From positions 1 through 64,000 of the forward strand of contig CABZSR010000003.1 of assembly GCA_902528415.1 (NCBI GenBank): a stretch of 64,000 nt of DNA, in the 5' to 3' direction. The position numbers were made by a program, and so were the translations under genes. The stretch is from an uncultured SAR116 cluster alpha proteobacterium. Its GTDB lineage: Bacteria; Pseudomonadota; Alphaproteobacteria; Puniceispirillales; Marisalimonadaceae. The notes beneath the pieces are model-generated. The model was given only the letters and a program-made list of their open reading frames with translations, searched no databases and was not told the origin of the DNA. Numbering within the stretch: the stretch's first letter is position 1; the number at the start of each line of letters is the position of its first letter. Below, piece by piece: positions 43,582 through 53,493 of the stretch.

Positions 43582-45090
43582 ATGCTTTTGAAAGATTTGA
43601 TTGAAAAAAATAAAATTACAGAAGACTTGTTGAAAAACATTAATAATAAGATTTTACACAATAAAGTTGTGGGTATTTCTTCTAATAGTAAAGAAATTAA
43701 AAAAGGTTATATATTTGTTGCAATTAAAGGTAAAAATGTTGATGGAGCTGAATATATAGCTGAGGCTGAAAAACTTGGTGCATTTTTAATAATAGCAGAG
43801 GAGTCATGTAACAAAAAAGTTTTGTCTATTAAAAAAGGAACTGCCAGACAAATATATACGCTATTACTTTCTTCATTTTACTTAAAGCAACCAAAACAAA
43901 TTATTGGTGTAACTGGAACTAACGGAAAAACATCTACAGTTGAATTTTGCCGCCAATTATGGGCGTTAGCAGGGTGGAAGGCTGCTTCCATGGGAACTCT
44001 TGGGACAAAGACTGAAACTGCTATAAATAAAAGTATATATAAAAATAAAGAAGAAAATCTGACAACATTTGAACCCTCTGACTTATATAAAAAATTAAAT
44101 TTTTTAGTCGAAGAAAAAATTTCCCACCTTGCTATAGAAGCTTCCTCACACGGCATTGATCAGTATAGATTAGATGGCGTTAATTTTTCAGGAGCTATAT
44201 TTACAAACTTATCTCACGATCACCTTGATTATCATGGAAATACTTCAAATTATTTTTCAACTAAAAAAAGACTTTTTACAAAAGTGTTGAAAAATAATTC
44301 TGCAATTTCCATTAATATTGACGATATTTATGGTAAAAAATTGTATGAAGAACTAAAAGACGATAATCATTTTATTATAACCTTTGGTCAATGTCCTAAA
44401 GCAGATATAAAAATTAAATCTGTTGTACAAAACAAACAAAATATTGACCTAATTCTAGAATTTAAAAAGCAAAATTTTCAAACTACAATTGGAATGATTG
44501 GAAAGTTTCAGGTTTATAATGTCGTGGCATCTGCATCTATTTGCATCGCATTAGGTATGGACTCAAACTTAATTTTTAAATCTCTAGGATACCTTAAACC
44601 TGCTCGTGGAAGAATGGAAGTTCTCTCAGAAACAAAAAATAAATCATCAGTAATAATTGATTATGCACATACACCAGCTGCTCTAAAATCTGCACTCAAA
44701 TCTATCCAAGAAATAATAGGTAGAGAAAGAATAATAACTTTATTTGGATGCGGAGGAGATAGAGACAAAAACAAACGTAAAATAATGGGAGAAATTGCTA
44801 ATGAATATTCGGATATAGTAATAGTTACTGACGACAACCCAAGAAATGAAATTCCTTCAAATATTAGAAGTGAAATTTTAAGTGGCTGTCCAAGTGCTAC
44901 AGAAATTCCTAACAGAGATAAGGCTATTAAATATGCTGTCTCACTGTTAAAAAAAAATGATCTTCTACTTATTGCAGGAAAAGGACATGAGACATTTCAA
45001 GCTGTCGGAATAGAAACTCTTCCTTTTGATGATTATACCGTCGCTAAAGAAGCTATTAAAAACATTGAAAAATCTGGAATAATAAATTGA
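43582..45090 (+). CDS. murE: UDP-MurNAc-L-Ala-D-Glu:meso-diaminopimelate ligase
   Basis: MurE adds the third residue to the stem peptide. The 502 residues have the ATP site GVTGTNGKTSTVEF (about 111-124), HLAIEASSHGIDQYRLDG and the DNPRNE motif in the C-terminal domain. DNPR is typical of enzymes that use meso-diaminopimelate rather than lysine. The stop overlaps the TTG start of murF. Confidence 0.97.
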   Translation: MLLKDLIEKNKITEDLLKNINNKILHNKVVGISSNSKEIKKGYIFVAIKGKNVDGAEYIAEAEKLGAFLIIAEESCNKKVLSIKKGTARQIYTLLLSSFYLKQPKQIIGVTGTNGKTSTVEFCRQLWALAGWKAASMGTLGTKTETAINKSIYKNKEENLTTFEPSDLYKKLNFLVEEKISHLAIEASSHGIDQYRLDGVNFSGAIFTNLSHDHLDYHGNTSNYFSTKKRLFTKVLKNNSAISINIDDIYGKKLYEELKDDNHFIITFGQCPKADIKIKSVVQNKQNIDLILEFKKQNFQTTIGMIGKFQVYNVVASASICIALGMDSNLIFKSLGYLKPARGRMEVLSETKNKSSVIIDYAHTPAALKSALKSIQEIIGRERIITLFGCGGDRDKNKRKIMGEIANEYSDIVIVTDDNPRNEIPSNIRSEILSGCPSATEIPNRDKAIKYAVSLLKKNDLLLIAGKGHETFQAVGIETLPFDDYTVAKEAIKNIEKSGIIN

Positions 45091-46505
45091 AGCCTTTATG
45101 GACAAAAAAAGATTTAATGTCGGCTACCAATGCCCTAGATCCTTCTTCACATTTCCTCCAAAACTATAATGGGGTTTTTGGAGTGAGTATAGATGATAGA
45201 ACTATAAATAAAGGCGACTTATTCATAGCCATAATTGGTAATCAATTTGATGGTCACGATTTTATAGAAAATGCAATAAAAAAAGGTGCTTATGGAATAA
45301 TAGTATCTAATAAAATGCTGGCTAATAAATATAAAGCATTATTGGTAAAAGATACAACAAAAGCTCTTGAGCAAATTGCAAAATTTTCAAGACATAGATT
45401 TAAAGGGGTGACTATTGCTATAACAGGTAGTAGCGGAAAGACTAGTACAAAACACATTTTATATAACACTTTAAAGAAATTTGGTAAAACTCACCATACA
45501 CACAAAAATAACAATAATTTAATTGGACTTTCACTTACCTTGTCAAGGCTTCATAATGATTATGATTATTGTGTCTTAGAACTAGGGATGAATAATGCTG
45601 GAGAAATTCAGAGATTGACTGAAATTGCACTACCAGATATAGCCCTAATAACAAATATATCCAGTTCTCACATTCAGAATTTCAAAAATGATAAAGAAAT
45701 TGCAGATGAGAAAAGTGAGATTTTTTCAACCTTGAATGAAAATGGTATAGCTATAATAAATACTGATACATTATGGAGTAAATATTTAATCAAAAAAGCA
45801 AAAAAGATGTCAGCAAAGATACATTTATTTGGCTACTCTAAATATGCAAATACAAAAATTACTAAATTAGTTGACGAGAATGAAGGATCAACAATTTGTT
45901 ATGACAAAATAAAAAATTGGCATTTAACAAACCTGAATACAACACAAGCATTAAATGCCATAGCGACAATTTCAGTTATTAAAGAATTAAGATTATGTAC
46001 GGTTACCAGTGAAAAAGTAATTAGTAGAATTAAACCTCTTGCTGGAAGAGGCGAGAAAATAATTATAAATTTTGGTAAAAAAGATAAAACATATGTAATA
46101 GACGATAGTTACAACGCAAATCCTGACTCAATGAAAGCTGCTCTATCTAATTTTTATAAAACAAAATACAAGCTTAACACTTATGGGACTATTTTAATAA
46201 TTGGCGACATGCTTGAATTAGGAAAAAATGCAAAAAAAATGCATTTTGAACTTATTCCAATGATAAAAAAAGTAAATCCTGACCTACTTATAACTGTCGG
46301 GCCTTATACAAAGAAAATTAGTAATGAGTTAAAAGAACTAATTAATTGCAAATCATATTTAACTTTCTCACCTCTTTTAAAAATAATAACTGAATTTGTA
46401 AAACCTAATCAAATTATTCTTGTCAAAGGTTCAAATGGCATTGGACTATGGAATCTAATTCCAGTTTTTAGAAACATTAATCAGGAGAAACGCAATGTTG
46501 CCTGA
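45087..46505 (+). CDS. murF: UDP-MurNAc-tripeptide:D-Ala-D-Ala ligase
   Basis: MurF attaches D-Ala-D-Ala to complete the pentapeptide. The 472 residues contain IAITGSSGKTSTKHIL (about 110-125), LELGMNNAGEIQRLT, the core DDSYNANPDSMKAAL and VLVKGSNG near the end. Start is TTG, overlapping the murE stop as TTGA. Overlaps mraY by 11 bases. Confidence 0.96.
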   Translation: MKPLWTKKDLMSATNALDPSSHFLQNYNGVFGVSIDDRTINKGDLFIAIIGNQFDGHDFIENAIKKGAYGIIVSNKMLANKYKALLVKDTTKALEQIAKFSRHRFKGVTIAITGSSGKTSTKHILYNTLKKFGKTHHTHKNNNNLIGLSLTLSRLHNDYDYCVLELGMNNAGEIQRLTEIALPDIALITNISSSHIQNFKNDKEIADEKSEIFSTLNENGIAIINTDTLWSKYLIKKAKKMSAKIHLFGYSKYANTKITKLVDENEGSTICYDKIKNWHLTNLNTTQALNAIATISVIKELRLCTVTSEKVISRIKPLAGRGEKIIINFGKKDKTYVIDDSYNANPDSMKAALSNFYKTKYKLNTYGTILIIGDMLELGKNAKKMHFELIPMIKKVNPDLLITVGPYTKKISNELKELINCKSYLTFSPLLKIITEFVKPNQIILVKGSNGIGLWNLIPVFRNINQEKRNVA

Positions 46506-47583
46506 TTTTTTTCTTACTTATACTGAATATTTTCAACCTCTTAATTTATTCAACTACATTACTTTTAGATCTATTGGAGCTTTATTAACAGCATTATCAA
46601 TCAGTTTTATTTTTGGTCCAAAAATTATTGCTTTATTAAAAAAAATGCAAAAGAAAGGGCAACCAATAAGATCTGATGGCCCCCAAAGTCATATAATATT
46701 TAAAACTGGCACTCCCACAATGGGTGGTTTGTTAATTGTATTAGCTTTTACTACTTCAACAGTTTTATGGGCAAAGCTAGACAATGCATATATATGGATA
46801 ATTTTGGGAGTAGCCATTTCTTTTGGATTTATAGGGCTCTTAGATGATTGGATTAAGGTGTCTAAAATGACAAGTAATGGCCTAAAAATTTATCAAAAAA
46901 TTATTCCACAGATTTTTGTTGCTTTCATTGCAGCTTGGTTTATTTCTGAAAATACTCCTCAAAATTTACAAAATACTTTATCTATCCCATTTCTTAAAGA
47001 AAGCATTTTCTTTCTAGGAATTTTATATATACCATTCACAATTTTAGTGATTGTGGGATCCTCTAACGCAGTTAACTTAACTGACGGCCTTGACGGTTTA
47101 GCAATAGTACCCGTAATGATAGCGGCAAGCTCTTTTGCTATAATTGTTTATTTAACTGGGCATTTGAATTTTTCTACTTATTTACAAATTAGTTATGTAC
47201 CCGGTGTTGGCGAAATAGCAGTTTTTCTAGGAGCAATAATTGGTTCAGGGTTAGGTTTCTTATGGTTTAATGCTCCACCAGCTATGGTTTTTATGGGAGA
47301 TACTGGATCATTGTCTCTTGGTGGAGTTATAGGTGTCAGTGCTTCAGCCTCAAGACATGAGTTAGTTTTAATGATTATTGGTGGTCTATTTGTATTAGAA
47401 ACTATATCTGTGATTGTACAAATAGTTTCTTTCAAGCTTACAGGCAAAAGAATATTTAGAATGGCACCATTACATCATCATTTTGAGCAAAAAGGATGGG
47501 CTGAGCCCACCATTGTAATTAGGTTTTGGATAGTAGCTTTAATTTTGGCTTTAATAGGTCTTTCGACCCTTAAACTAAGGTAA
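46495..47583 (+). CDS. mraY: phospho-N-acetylmuramoyl-pentapeptide transferase
   Basis: MraY makes lipid I by moving phospho-MurNAc-pentapeptide to undecaprenyl phosphate. The 362 residues have about ten membrane segments. GTPTMGGLL, FIGLLDDWIK (Asp-Asp), NAVNLTDGLDGLAI and the HHHFE segment APLHHHFEQKGW are the conserved catalytic pieces. Normal length. Confidence 0.98.
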   Translation: MLPDFFLTYTEYFQPLNLFNYITFRSIGALLTALSISFIFGPKIIALLKKMQKKGQPIRSDGPQSHIIFKTGTPTMGGLLIVLAFTTSTVLWAKLDNAYIWIILGVAISFGFIGLLDDWIKVSKMTSNGLKIYQKIIPQIFVAFIAAWFISENTPQNLQNTLSIPFLKESIFFLGILYIPFTILVIVGSSNAVNLTDGLDGLAIVPVMIAASSFAIIVYLTGHLNFSTYLQISYVPGVGEIAVFLGAIIGSGLGFLWFNAPPAMVFMGDTGSLSLGGVIGVSASASRHELVLMIIGGLFVLETISVIVQIVSFKLTGKRIFRMAPLHHHFEQKGWAEPTIVIRFWIVALILALIGLSTLKLR

Positions 47584-47588
47584 AGATA

Positions 47589-48911
47589 TTGAATAGTATT
47601 ATTAATTATAAAAATCAGGATGTTGGAATTTTGGGACTGGGTTTATCTGGTTTAGCTGCTGCAAGAGTTTTGTTAAATTCAAAGGCTAATATTTTTGTTT
47701 TTGATGATAAAAAAGAAAAACCGTCTATTATAAAAAAAAGTAATTGGATTAATTACAATTATTGGCCATGGGAAAGTATAAAAACGTTAGTAGTTAGTCC
47801 TGGGATACCTATAAATAATAAAGAAAAGCACAATGCAATAAAGCTTGCTATTGATAACAATGTCAAAATTATTAACGATATTGACCTGTTTGTAGAAATT
47901 TATCCTAAAGCTAAGATAATTGGCATAACGGGTACAAATGGAAAATCAACAACAGCTGCTTTATTATTTCATATTTTAAAATTTAATAAAATTAAAAGTG
48001 TTATCTGTGGTAATTTTGGTATCCCTGCATGTTCCATAAACGACCCAGGAGAAAATGGAGTTATAATTCTAGAATTGTCAAGCTATCAATTAGATGGTGC
48101 AAAAAGTTTATCTTTAGATATTGCCACTATTATAAATATAACCCCTGATCATTTAGATTATCATGAGACTTTTGATAGATATGTATCTAGTAAACTAAAA
48201 ATTATTAACTTTTTAAAAAGAAATGGAATATTTATCTATGATAAAAGTAATACATTATTAAATAAAATCATTGATGCAAATAAATATAACACTTTAAAGT
48301 TTTCAAGTGTAAATGAAAAGGAAGCAAAAGATTTTATTAATGATAATAATTATTTAAAAGGCCCTCATAACGCAATTAACGCTTCAATAGCTATATCAAT
48401 AGCGAAGAAATTAAATATTAATGATAATGAAATAGAATTAGCAATTAAGCGTTTTGAAGGATTATCCCACAGAATGGAACCTTTATATATTTCTAGCAAA
48501 ATTAAAATTATAAATGACAGTAAATCAACAAATGGAGAGTCTACGGCTGCTGCATTAAAATCGTTTAGTAACATATTTTGGATAGTGGGTGGAAAACCCA
48601 AAAATGACGGGATAGGTCAAGCCAAGAATTTTTTGGATAAAGTTGCAGAGATTTTTTTAATAGGAAATTCAACAAAGTATTTCTCAGAAGAAATTTTAAA
48701 ATTTAATGAAAACATTCCGATAAACGAATGTATCACATTAGAAAAGGCAACAATACTAGCCATCAAAAAAAGTAAAATGTCGAAATTAAAAAATTATGTA
48801 ATTTTATTATCTCCATCAGCAGCAAGTTTTGATCAATTTAAAAGTTTTGAAGATCGAGGTAATCAATTTAAAAAAATTATAAGCCAACAAATTGAACAAG
48901 GTATAGTCTAA
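47589..48911 (+). CDS. murD: UDP-MurNAc-L-Ala:D-glutamate ligase
   Basis: MurD adds D-Glu to UDP-MurNAc-L-Ala. The 440 residues hold an N-terminal Rossmann part (GILGLGLSGLAAARVL, about 13-28), the ATP site ITGTNGKSTTAALLFH and GLSHRMEPLYI. The C-terminal domain has NDSKSTN and LSPSAASFDQF. Start is TTG, 5 bases after mraY. Abuts ftsW with no gap. Confidence 0.97.
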   Translation: MNSIINYKNQDVGILGLGLSGLAAARVLLNSKANIFVFDDKKEKPSIIKKSNWINYNYWPWESIKTLVVSPGIPINNKEKHNAIKLAIDNNVKIINDIDLFVEIYPKAKIIGITGTNGKSTTAALLFHILKFNKIKSVICGNFGIPACSINDPGENGVIILELSSYQLDGAKSLSLDIATIINITPDHLDYHETFDRYVSSKLKIINFLKRNGIFIYDKSNTLLNKIIDANKYNTLKFSSVNEKEAKDFINDNNYLKGPHNAINASIAISIAKKLNINDNEIELAIKRFEGLSHRMEPLYISSKIKIINDSKSTNGESTAAALKSFSNIFWIVGGKPKNDGIGQAKNFLDKVAEIFLIGNSTKYFSEEILKFNENIPINECITLEKATILAIKKSKMSKLKNYVILLSPSAASFDQFKSFEDRGNQFKKIISQQIEQGIV

Positions 48912-50054
48912 ATGAAAATAACACGTTCAGATAGATCTAACATGGCACTTTGGTGGTGGACAATAGACAGATATATGCTGACATGTTTTTTTACTTTAAT
49001 AATTTTTGGTATATTCTTAGTTATGGCTTCAAGTCAACATTTAGCTGAAAGCTTTAATATATCGTCACATCATTTTACAATTAGACATTTATTGTTTGGA
49101 TCACTAAGTATTCCAATTATAATATTTTTCTCAATTTTGAATGAAAAACAAATTAAGGTTTTTTGCATATTAGGGCTTCTTATTTGTATTGGTTTATTAC
49201 TATTTATTTTGATTGGAGGAGAGAGGATAAAAGGTGCGCAAAGATGGTTTTATATTGGAGGTTTTAGCTTTCAACCAAGTGAAGTATGTAAACCATTTTT
49301 TGTAATATTTAATGCGTGGATTTTAAGTCTGTGGGTTGAAAAGTCAATGTCTGCAGCTTGGATGTGGTCAATTACTTCAATAATAATCATATCAACTCTT
49401 TTATTACTACAGCCAGATTTAGGTATGACACTAATTATGATTTTTACTTGGGGTTTCCAATTGTTTATTACTGGAATACCTCTTATGATTATTTTACTTC
49501 TTATATTAGCATTTCCATTATTTATGATATTTGCTTACCAAAATTTTACCCATGTTAAAATTAGAATTGATAACTTTATTGAAGGCAAAGCATATCAAGT
49601 TTCAAAGTCACTACAGTCATTTGAATCAGGTGGTTTTTGGGGAAAAGGGCCAGGAGAAGGTTTTTACAAAAAGTCTTTGCCAGATGCTCATTCAGATTTT
49701 GTTTTTGCAGTAGCTGCTGAAGAGTATGGTGTCTTAATATGTTGCGTAATTATAACAATATATTGTTTAATTATATTAAGATCATTTTTGTATACTCTGA
49801 AAATTAATAATTTGTTTTTTGTTCTTTCCATAAGTGGTCTTGCTTTTCAATTTGGCTTTCAAGCATTAATACATTTGGCAAGTAACACAGATCTTATTCC
49901 CACTAAAGGTATGACCCTACCTTTTCTGTCCTATGGTGGATCGTCAATTTTAGCATCAGCTATTACAGCTGGAATTCTTTTGTCTTTAACCAGGAAAAAT
50001 ATTTCATTTGAGACTTTAGATGAAAAACTTCACGAGAATAAAAATAATGAATAA
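48912..50054 (+). CDS. ftsW: peptidoglycan glycosyltransferase FtsW
   Basis: FtsW polymerises lipid II at the septum with FtsI. The 380-residue SEDS protein has about ten membrane segments. GAQRWFYIGGFSFQPSEVCK and GEGFYKKSLPDAHSDFVFAV (with the catalytic Asp in AHSD) are signatures, as is LPFLSYGGSS near the C-terminus. Overlaps the murG start by 8 bases. Confidence 0.96.
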   Translation: MKITRSDRSNMALWWWTIDRYMLTCFFTLIIFGIFLVMASSQHLAESFNISSHHFTIRHLLFGSLSIPIIIFFSILNEKQIKVFCILGLLICIGLLLFILIGGERIKGAQRWFYIGGFSFQPSEVCKPFFVIFNAWILSLWVEKSMSAAWMWSITSIIIISTLLLLQPDLGMTLIMIFTWGFQLFITGIPLMIILLLILAFPLFMIFAYQNFTHVKIRIDNFIEGKAYQVSKSLQSFESGGFWGKGPGEGFYKKSLPDAHSDFVFAVAAEEYGVLICCVIITIYCLIILRSFLYTLKINNLFFVLSISGLAFQFGFQALIHLASNTDLIPTKGMTLPFLSYGGSSILASAITAGILLSLTRKNISFETLDEKLHENKNNE

Positions 50055-51210
50055 CAGAATTCATAAAAATACTATAATGATAGCTGCTGGTGGAACTGGT
50101 GGTCATATCTTCCCATCATTATCGATAATTAATCAAATTCAAAATCATTTATTTATTATCATTACAGATGAAAGAGGCGAAGATTATTTTAACAATTTTT
50201 TTGTTAATAAAGATATAAATTTTAAGATATTTACTCATAAATTATCAAGTCCAAGCAATAAGTTTATTATGAATAAATTAAAATCATTGTTTCAAATTTT
50301 TATATCAATTTTAAAATCAATTTTGTTAATCATTCACTACAAACCCAATGTTATAATTGGTTTTGGTGGTTATCCATCGTTTGCCCCAATAATAGCTGCT
50401 AAAATTTTTAGGGTTCCATCAATAATTCATGAACAGAATACTATTATAGGAAGAGCCAATAAGTTTCTTAGTAAGATAACTAATATTTTGGCTCTATCTT
50501 TTATAGATATTGATAATATTCAACAAAATAAGAGGTCTATCTACACCGGCAATCCAGTTAGACAAGAATTTTACGAAATTGGAAAGATTAAATATTTACC
50601 ACCTGCAAAAAAGAATTTTTTTTATATTTTAATATATGGTGGAAGTCTTGGATCAAAATTTTTTTCGGAATACTTACCTTCAATTATTTGTTCTCTTCCT
50701 AAAGATATTAAAGAAAAAATAAAAATAATTCAGCAAGTTAGAAAAGAAGATTTAAAGTTAGTACGTAAAAATTATAAACTTAATAAAATTGATGCTGAAA
50801 TATCTATTTTCTTTCAAGATGTCTCAGAAAAATTTAAAATTTCACATTTGATTATCACTCGATCAGGTGGTTCAAGTGTTGCTGAAGTTTTAGCATCTAA
50901 TAGGCCTGTAATATTCATTCCTTTACCGACTTCATTAGATAATCATCAATATGAAAATGCAAGATTTCTTGAAAGAAATAAGGGTGGTTGGTTAATTGAT
51001 CAAAATAGTAAAACTATCAATGAACTAGAAAAGTTAATAAAGCATCTTTTACAAAACCCAAAAAACCTTGTTGAAGCTAGCAATCAATTAAGAAAACTAG
51101 CAAGTAGGCTTGAAAAATTAAGAAATAATAAAACACCTACAGATTTTTTAACTGAATGTATTTTAAAATTAATAAATGATAAAAAAAAGGTTATTCCTAC
51201 AATATGTTAA
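50047..51210 (+). CDS. murG: UDP-GlcNAc:lipid I N-acetylglucosaminyltransferase
   Basis: MurG converts lipid I to lipid II at the inner face of the membrane. Start chosen at ATG 50047 (MNNRIHKNTI), which overlaps the ftsW stop by 8 bases; a longer frame from 50020 adds nine residues inside ftsW. About 387 residues. IAAGGTGGHIFPSLSI near the N-terminus, GFGGYPSFAPIIAA, HEQNTIIGRAN and GGSSVAEVLA are diagnostic. Confidence 0.96.
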   Translation: MNNRIHKNTIMIAAGGTGGHIFPSLSIINQIQNHLFIIITDERGEDYFNNFFVNKDINFKIFTHKLSSPSNKFIMNKLKSLFQIFISILKSILLIIHYKPNVIIGFGGYPSFAPIIAAKIFRVPSIIHEQNTIIGRANKFLSKITNILALSFIDIDNIQQNKRSIYTGNPVRQEFYEIGKIKYLPPAKKNFFYILIYGGSLGSKFFSEYLPSIICSLPKDIKEKIKIIQQVRKEDLKLVRKNYKLNKIDAEISIFFQDVSEKFKISHLIITRSGGSSVAEVLASNRPVIFIPLPTSLDNHQYENARFLERNKGGWLIDQNSKTINELEKLIKHLLQNPKNLVEASNQLRKLASRLEKLRNNKTPTDFLTECILKLINDKKKVIPTIC

Positions 51211-52619
51211 AAAGTCCCGAAAATTTAGGAGTTATTCACTTTATTGGTATTGGTGGAATTGGAATGAGCGGAATAGCTGAAATTCTGTTTCAATCTGGTT
51301 ATAATGTTCAAGGAAGTGATATAACTGACGGCAATAACACCAACAGACTGAAAAAGCTTGGAATTAAAGTTTATATAGGACAAAAAAAATCGAATATCCT
51401 TAATGCAAAATTAGTTGTTGTATCAACAGCAATCTCTCCAAAAAATATAGAATATGTGACAGCAAAAAAAATGTTCCTACCAGTAGTTCATAGGTCTGAA
51501 ATGCTGGGTGAGTTAATGCGTCTTAAGCAATCAATTGCAATAGCTGGCACTCATGGCAAAACTACTACTACTTCACTGATAGCCAAGATGATTGAAGAAA
51601 ATGGAATGGATCCGACAATCATAAATGGAGGTATTATTTCTTCACTGGATAGTAATGCAAAACTTGGAAACGGTGAATGGATGGTTGTAGAAGCTGATGA
51701 GAGTGATGGCAGCTTTGCAAAATTAAATCCAACAGTTGCAATAATCACAAACATTGACTTAGAACACCTTGATTATCATAAATCAGAAGAAAATTTAGAA
51801 AGAGCATTCTTGCATTTTGTATCATCGATACCATTTTATGGATTTGTTTGTCTTTGCATAGATAACCCACGAACACAAAAATTAATTTCAAAATTAGAAA
51901 ATAAGAGGGTTATCACATATGGTTTGTCTGCTAATGCTGATATTAGAGCAACAAATGTTTCGTATAAAGAAAACAAAATGTTTTTTTCATTAAATATCTC
52001 AAACCTAAAAGGTCATAATTATAAGAATTACGAAATAGAGTTTTCTATGATTGGATTACACAATGTTCAAAATGCACTTGCTAGTATAGCTGTAGGAATT
52101 GAGCTAGATATTCCAATTACAAAAATTAAAAAAACATTGAAAACCTTTACAGGTATTCAAAGACGATTTCAAAAAGTTGGAAATTTTAACAACACATGTA
52201 TAATAGATGATTATGGACATCATCCCGTTGAAATAAGTGCCGCACTTGCTGCAGCCAGGCTTATTGCGCCCAAACATAGAATTATAAGTGTTTTTCAGCC
52301 TCATCGTTATAGTAGATTAAGAGATTTGTTTAACGATTTCTGTAGTTGTTTTAATGATGCTGATCATGTTTTACTTCTTGATGTCTTCTCTGCTGGTGAA
52401 GAGCCAATTATTAATTTTAAAAGTACTGATTTAGAAGTTGGTTTATCCAACTATGGACATAAAAATGTATTATACATTAAAGATCAAAAAACACTAATGA
52501 GAACACTATTAAAAATTGCCAACCCAAATGATTTAATAATCTGTCTTGGTGCTGGATCAATAACTAAAATTGCAAATAAACTCGAAGATAATTTATATTA
52601 TGAATGTAGAAGTATTTAA
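51204..52619 (+). CDS. murC: UDP-N-acetylmuramate:L-alanine ligase
   Basis: MurC adds the first stem-peptide residue. The 471 residues begin with the nucleotide-sugar site HFIGIGGIGMSGIAEIL (12-28) and hold the ATP loop IAGTHGKTTTTSLIAKM (about 111-127). VEADESDGSFAKL and IDDYGHHPVEISAALAAAR are signatures. Overlaps murG by 7 bases and murB by 20. Confidence 0.97.
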   Translation: MLKSPENLGVIHFIGIGGIGMSGIAEILFQSGYNVQGSDITDGNNTNRLKKLGIKVYIGQKKSNILNAKLVVVSTAISPKNIEYVTAKKMFLPVVHRSEMLGELMRLKQSIAIAGTHGKTTTTSLIAKMIEENGMDPTIINGGIISSLDSNAKLGNGEWMVVEADESDGSFAKLNPTVAIITNIDLEHLDYHKSEENLERAFLHFVSSIPFYGFVCLCIDNPRTQKLISKLENKRVITYGLSANADIRATNVSYKENKMFFSLNISNLKGHNYKNYEIEFSMIGLHNVQNALASIAVGIELDIPITKIKKTLKTFTGIQRRFQKVGNFNNTCIIDDYGHHPVEISAALAAARLIAPKHRIISVFQPHRYSRLRDLFNDFCSCFNDADHVLLLDVFSAGEEPIINFKSTDLEVGLSNYGHKNVLYIKDQKTLMRTLLKIANPNDLIICLGAGSITKIANKLEDNLYYECRSI

Positions 52620-53493
52620 AAATAGATTTAACAAGTGTATTAAATTAGACCATAAATTATCAACATTTAATTGGTTCGGTGTAGGTGGTAACGCAGAAAT
52701 ACTTTTTATACCAGAAAATGAAAAAAGTCTGATATTTTTCTTAAAAAACAAACCTCATGAATATAAAGTTTTAACAATTGGAGCCGGATCAAACCTGTTA
52801 ATACGGGATAAAGGGATAAATGGAATTGTATTAATTACAAAAAAATTAAGAAATATTAGCATTGATAATAACGGTGTCATTTCAGCTCAAGCAGGAGCTA
52901 CAGACGCAGAAGTTGCAAGGTTTGCAAGAGATTGTGAAAGAACTGGTCTAGAATTTTTGCTTGGTATACCTGGAACTATTGGAGGGGGTATCAAGATGAA
53001 TTCTGGAGCATTTGGCTCAGAGTTTAAGGATATTTTAATAGATGTAACAGCAATCAATCTTTCTGGGGAATTCCGAGTTTTTTCTGTGAAAGAATTAAAA
53101 ATGCAATATAGAAAAATTGGAATAAGTAATGAGTGGATTTTTTGTAAAGCTCGATTCAAAAGTACAAGTGATAATAAACAAAACATAGCAGCAAAAATGA
53201 AGCAAATCCTTCAATTAAGAAAAACAGCCCAACCTACTGGTGTAAAAACAGGTGGCAGTACATTTAAGAATCCTATTGGTCACAAAGCATGGAAGCTTAT
53301 AGATCAGGCTGGTTGCAGAGGCTTAAAAGTTGGTGATGCAATGATTTCAGATAAACATTGTAATTTTATTATTAATTTAAAGAATTCTTCCGCTCAACAA
53401 ATTGAAGAATTAGGAGAAAAAGTACAATCTAAAGTTTTTCAAACTTCTGGAATTAGACTGGGTTGGGAACTACAAAGAGTTGGTATTAAATGA
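52600..53493 (+). CDS. murB: UDP-N-acetylenolpyruvoylglucosamine reductase
   Basis: MurB reduces the enolpyruvyl group to form UDP-MurNAc with FAD and NADPH. Start chosen at ATG 52600 (MNVEVFKNRF); the frame opens earlier but those residues lie inside murC. About 297 residues. TIGAGSNLLIRDKGING, GIPGTIGGGIKMNSGAFGSE (FAD site) and GGSTFKNPIGHKAWKLID (with the active Ser region) are diagnostic. Confidence 0.96.
   Translation: MNVEVFKNRFNKCIKLDHKLSTFNWFGVGGNAEILFIPENEKSLIFFLKNKPHEYKVLTIGAGSNLLIRDKGINGIVLITKKLRNISIDNNGVISAQAGATDAEVARFARDCERTGLEFLLGIPGTIGGGIKMNSGAFGSEFKDILIDVTAINLSGEFRVFSVKELKMQYRKIGISNEWIFCKARFKSTSDNKQNIAAKMKQILQLRKTAQPTGVKTGGSTFKNPIGHKAWKLIDQAGCRGLKVGDAMISDKHCNFIINLKNSSAQQIEELGEKVQSKVFQTSGIRLGWELQRVGIK

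Noticed and set aside
47193-47447. 84-residue minus-strand ORF opposite mraY
   Set aside because: Shadow; mraY is complete with all motifs.
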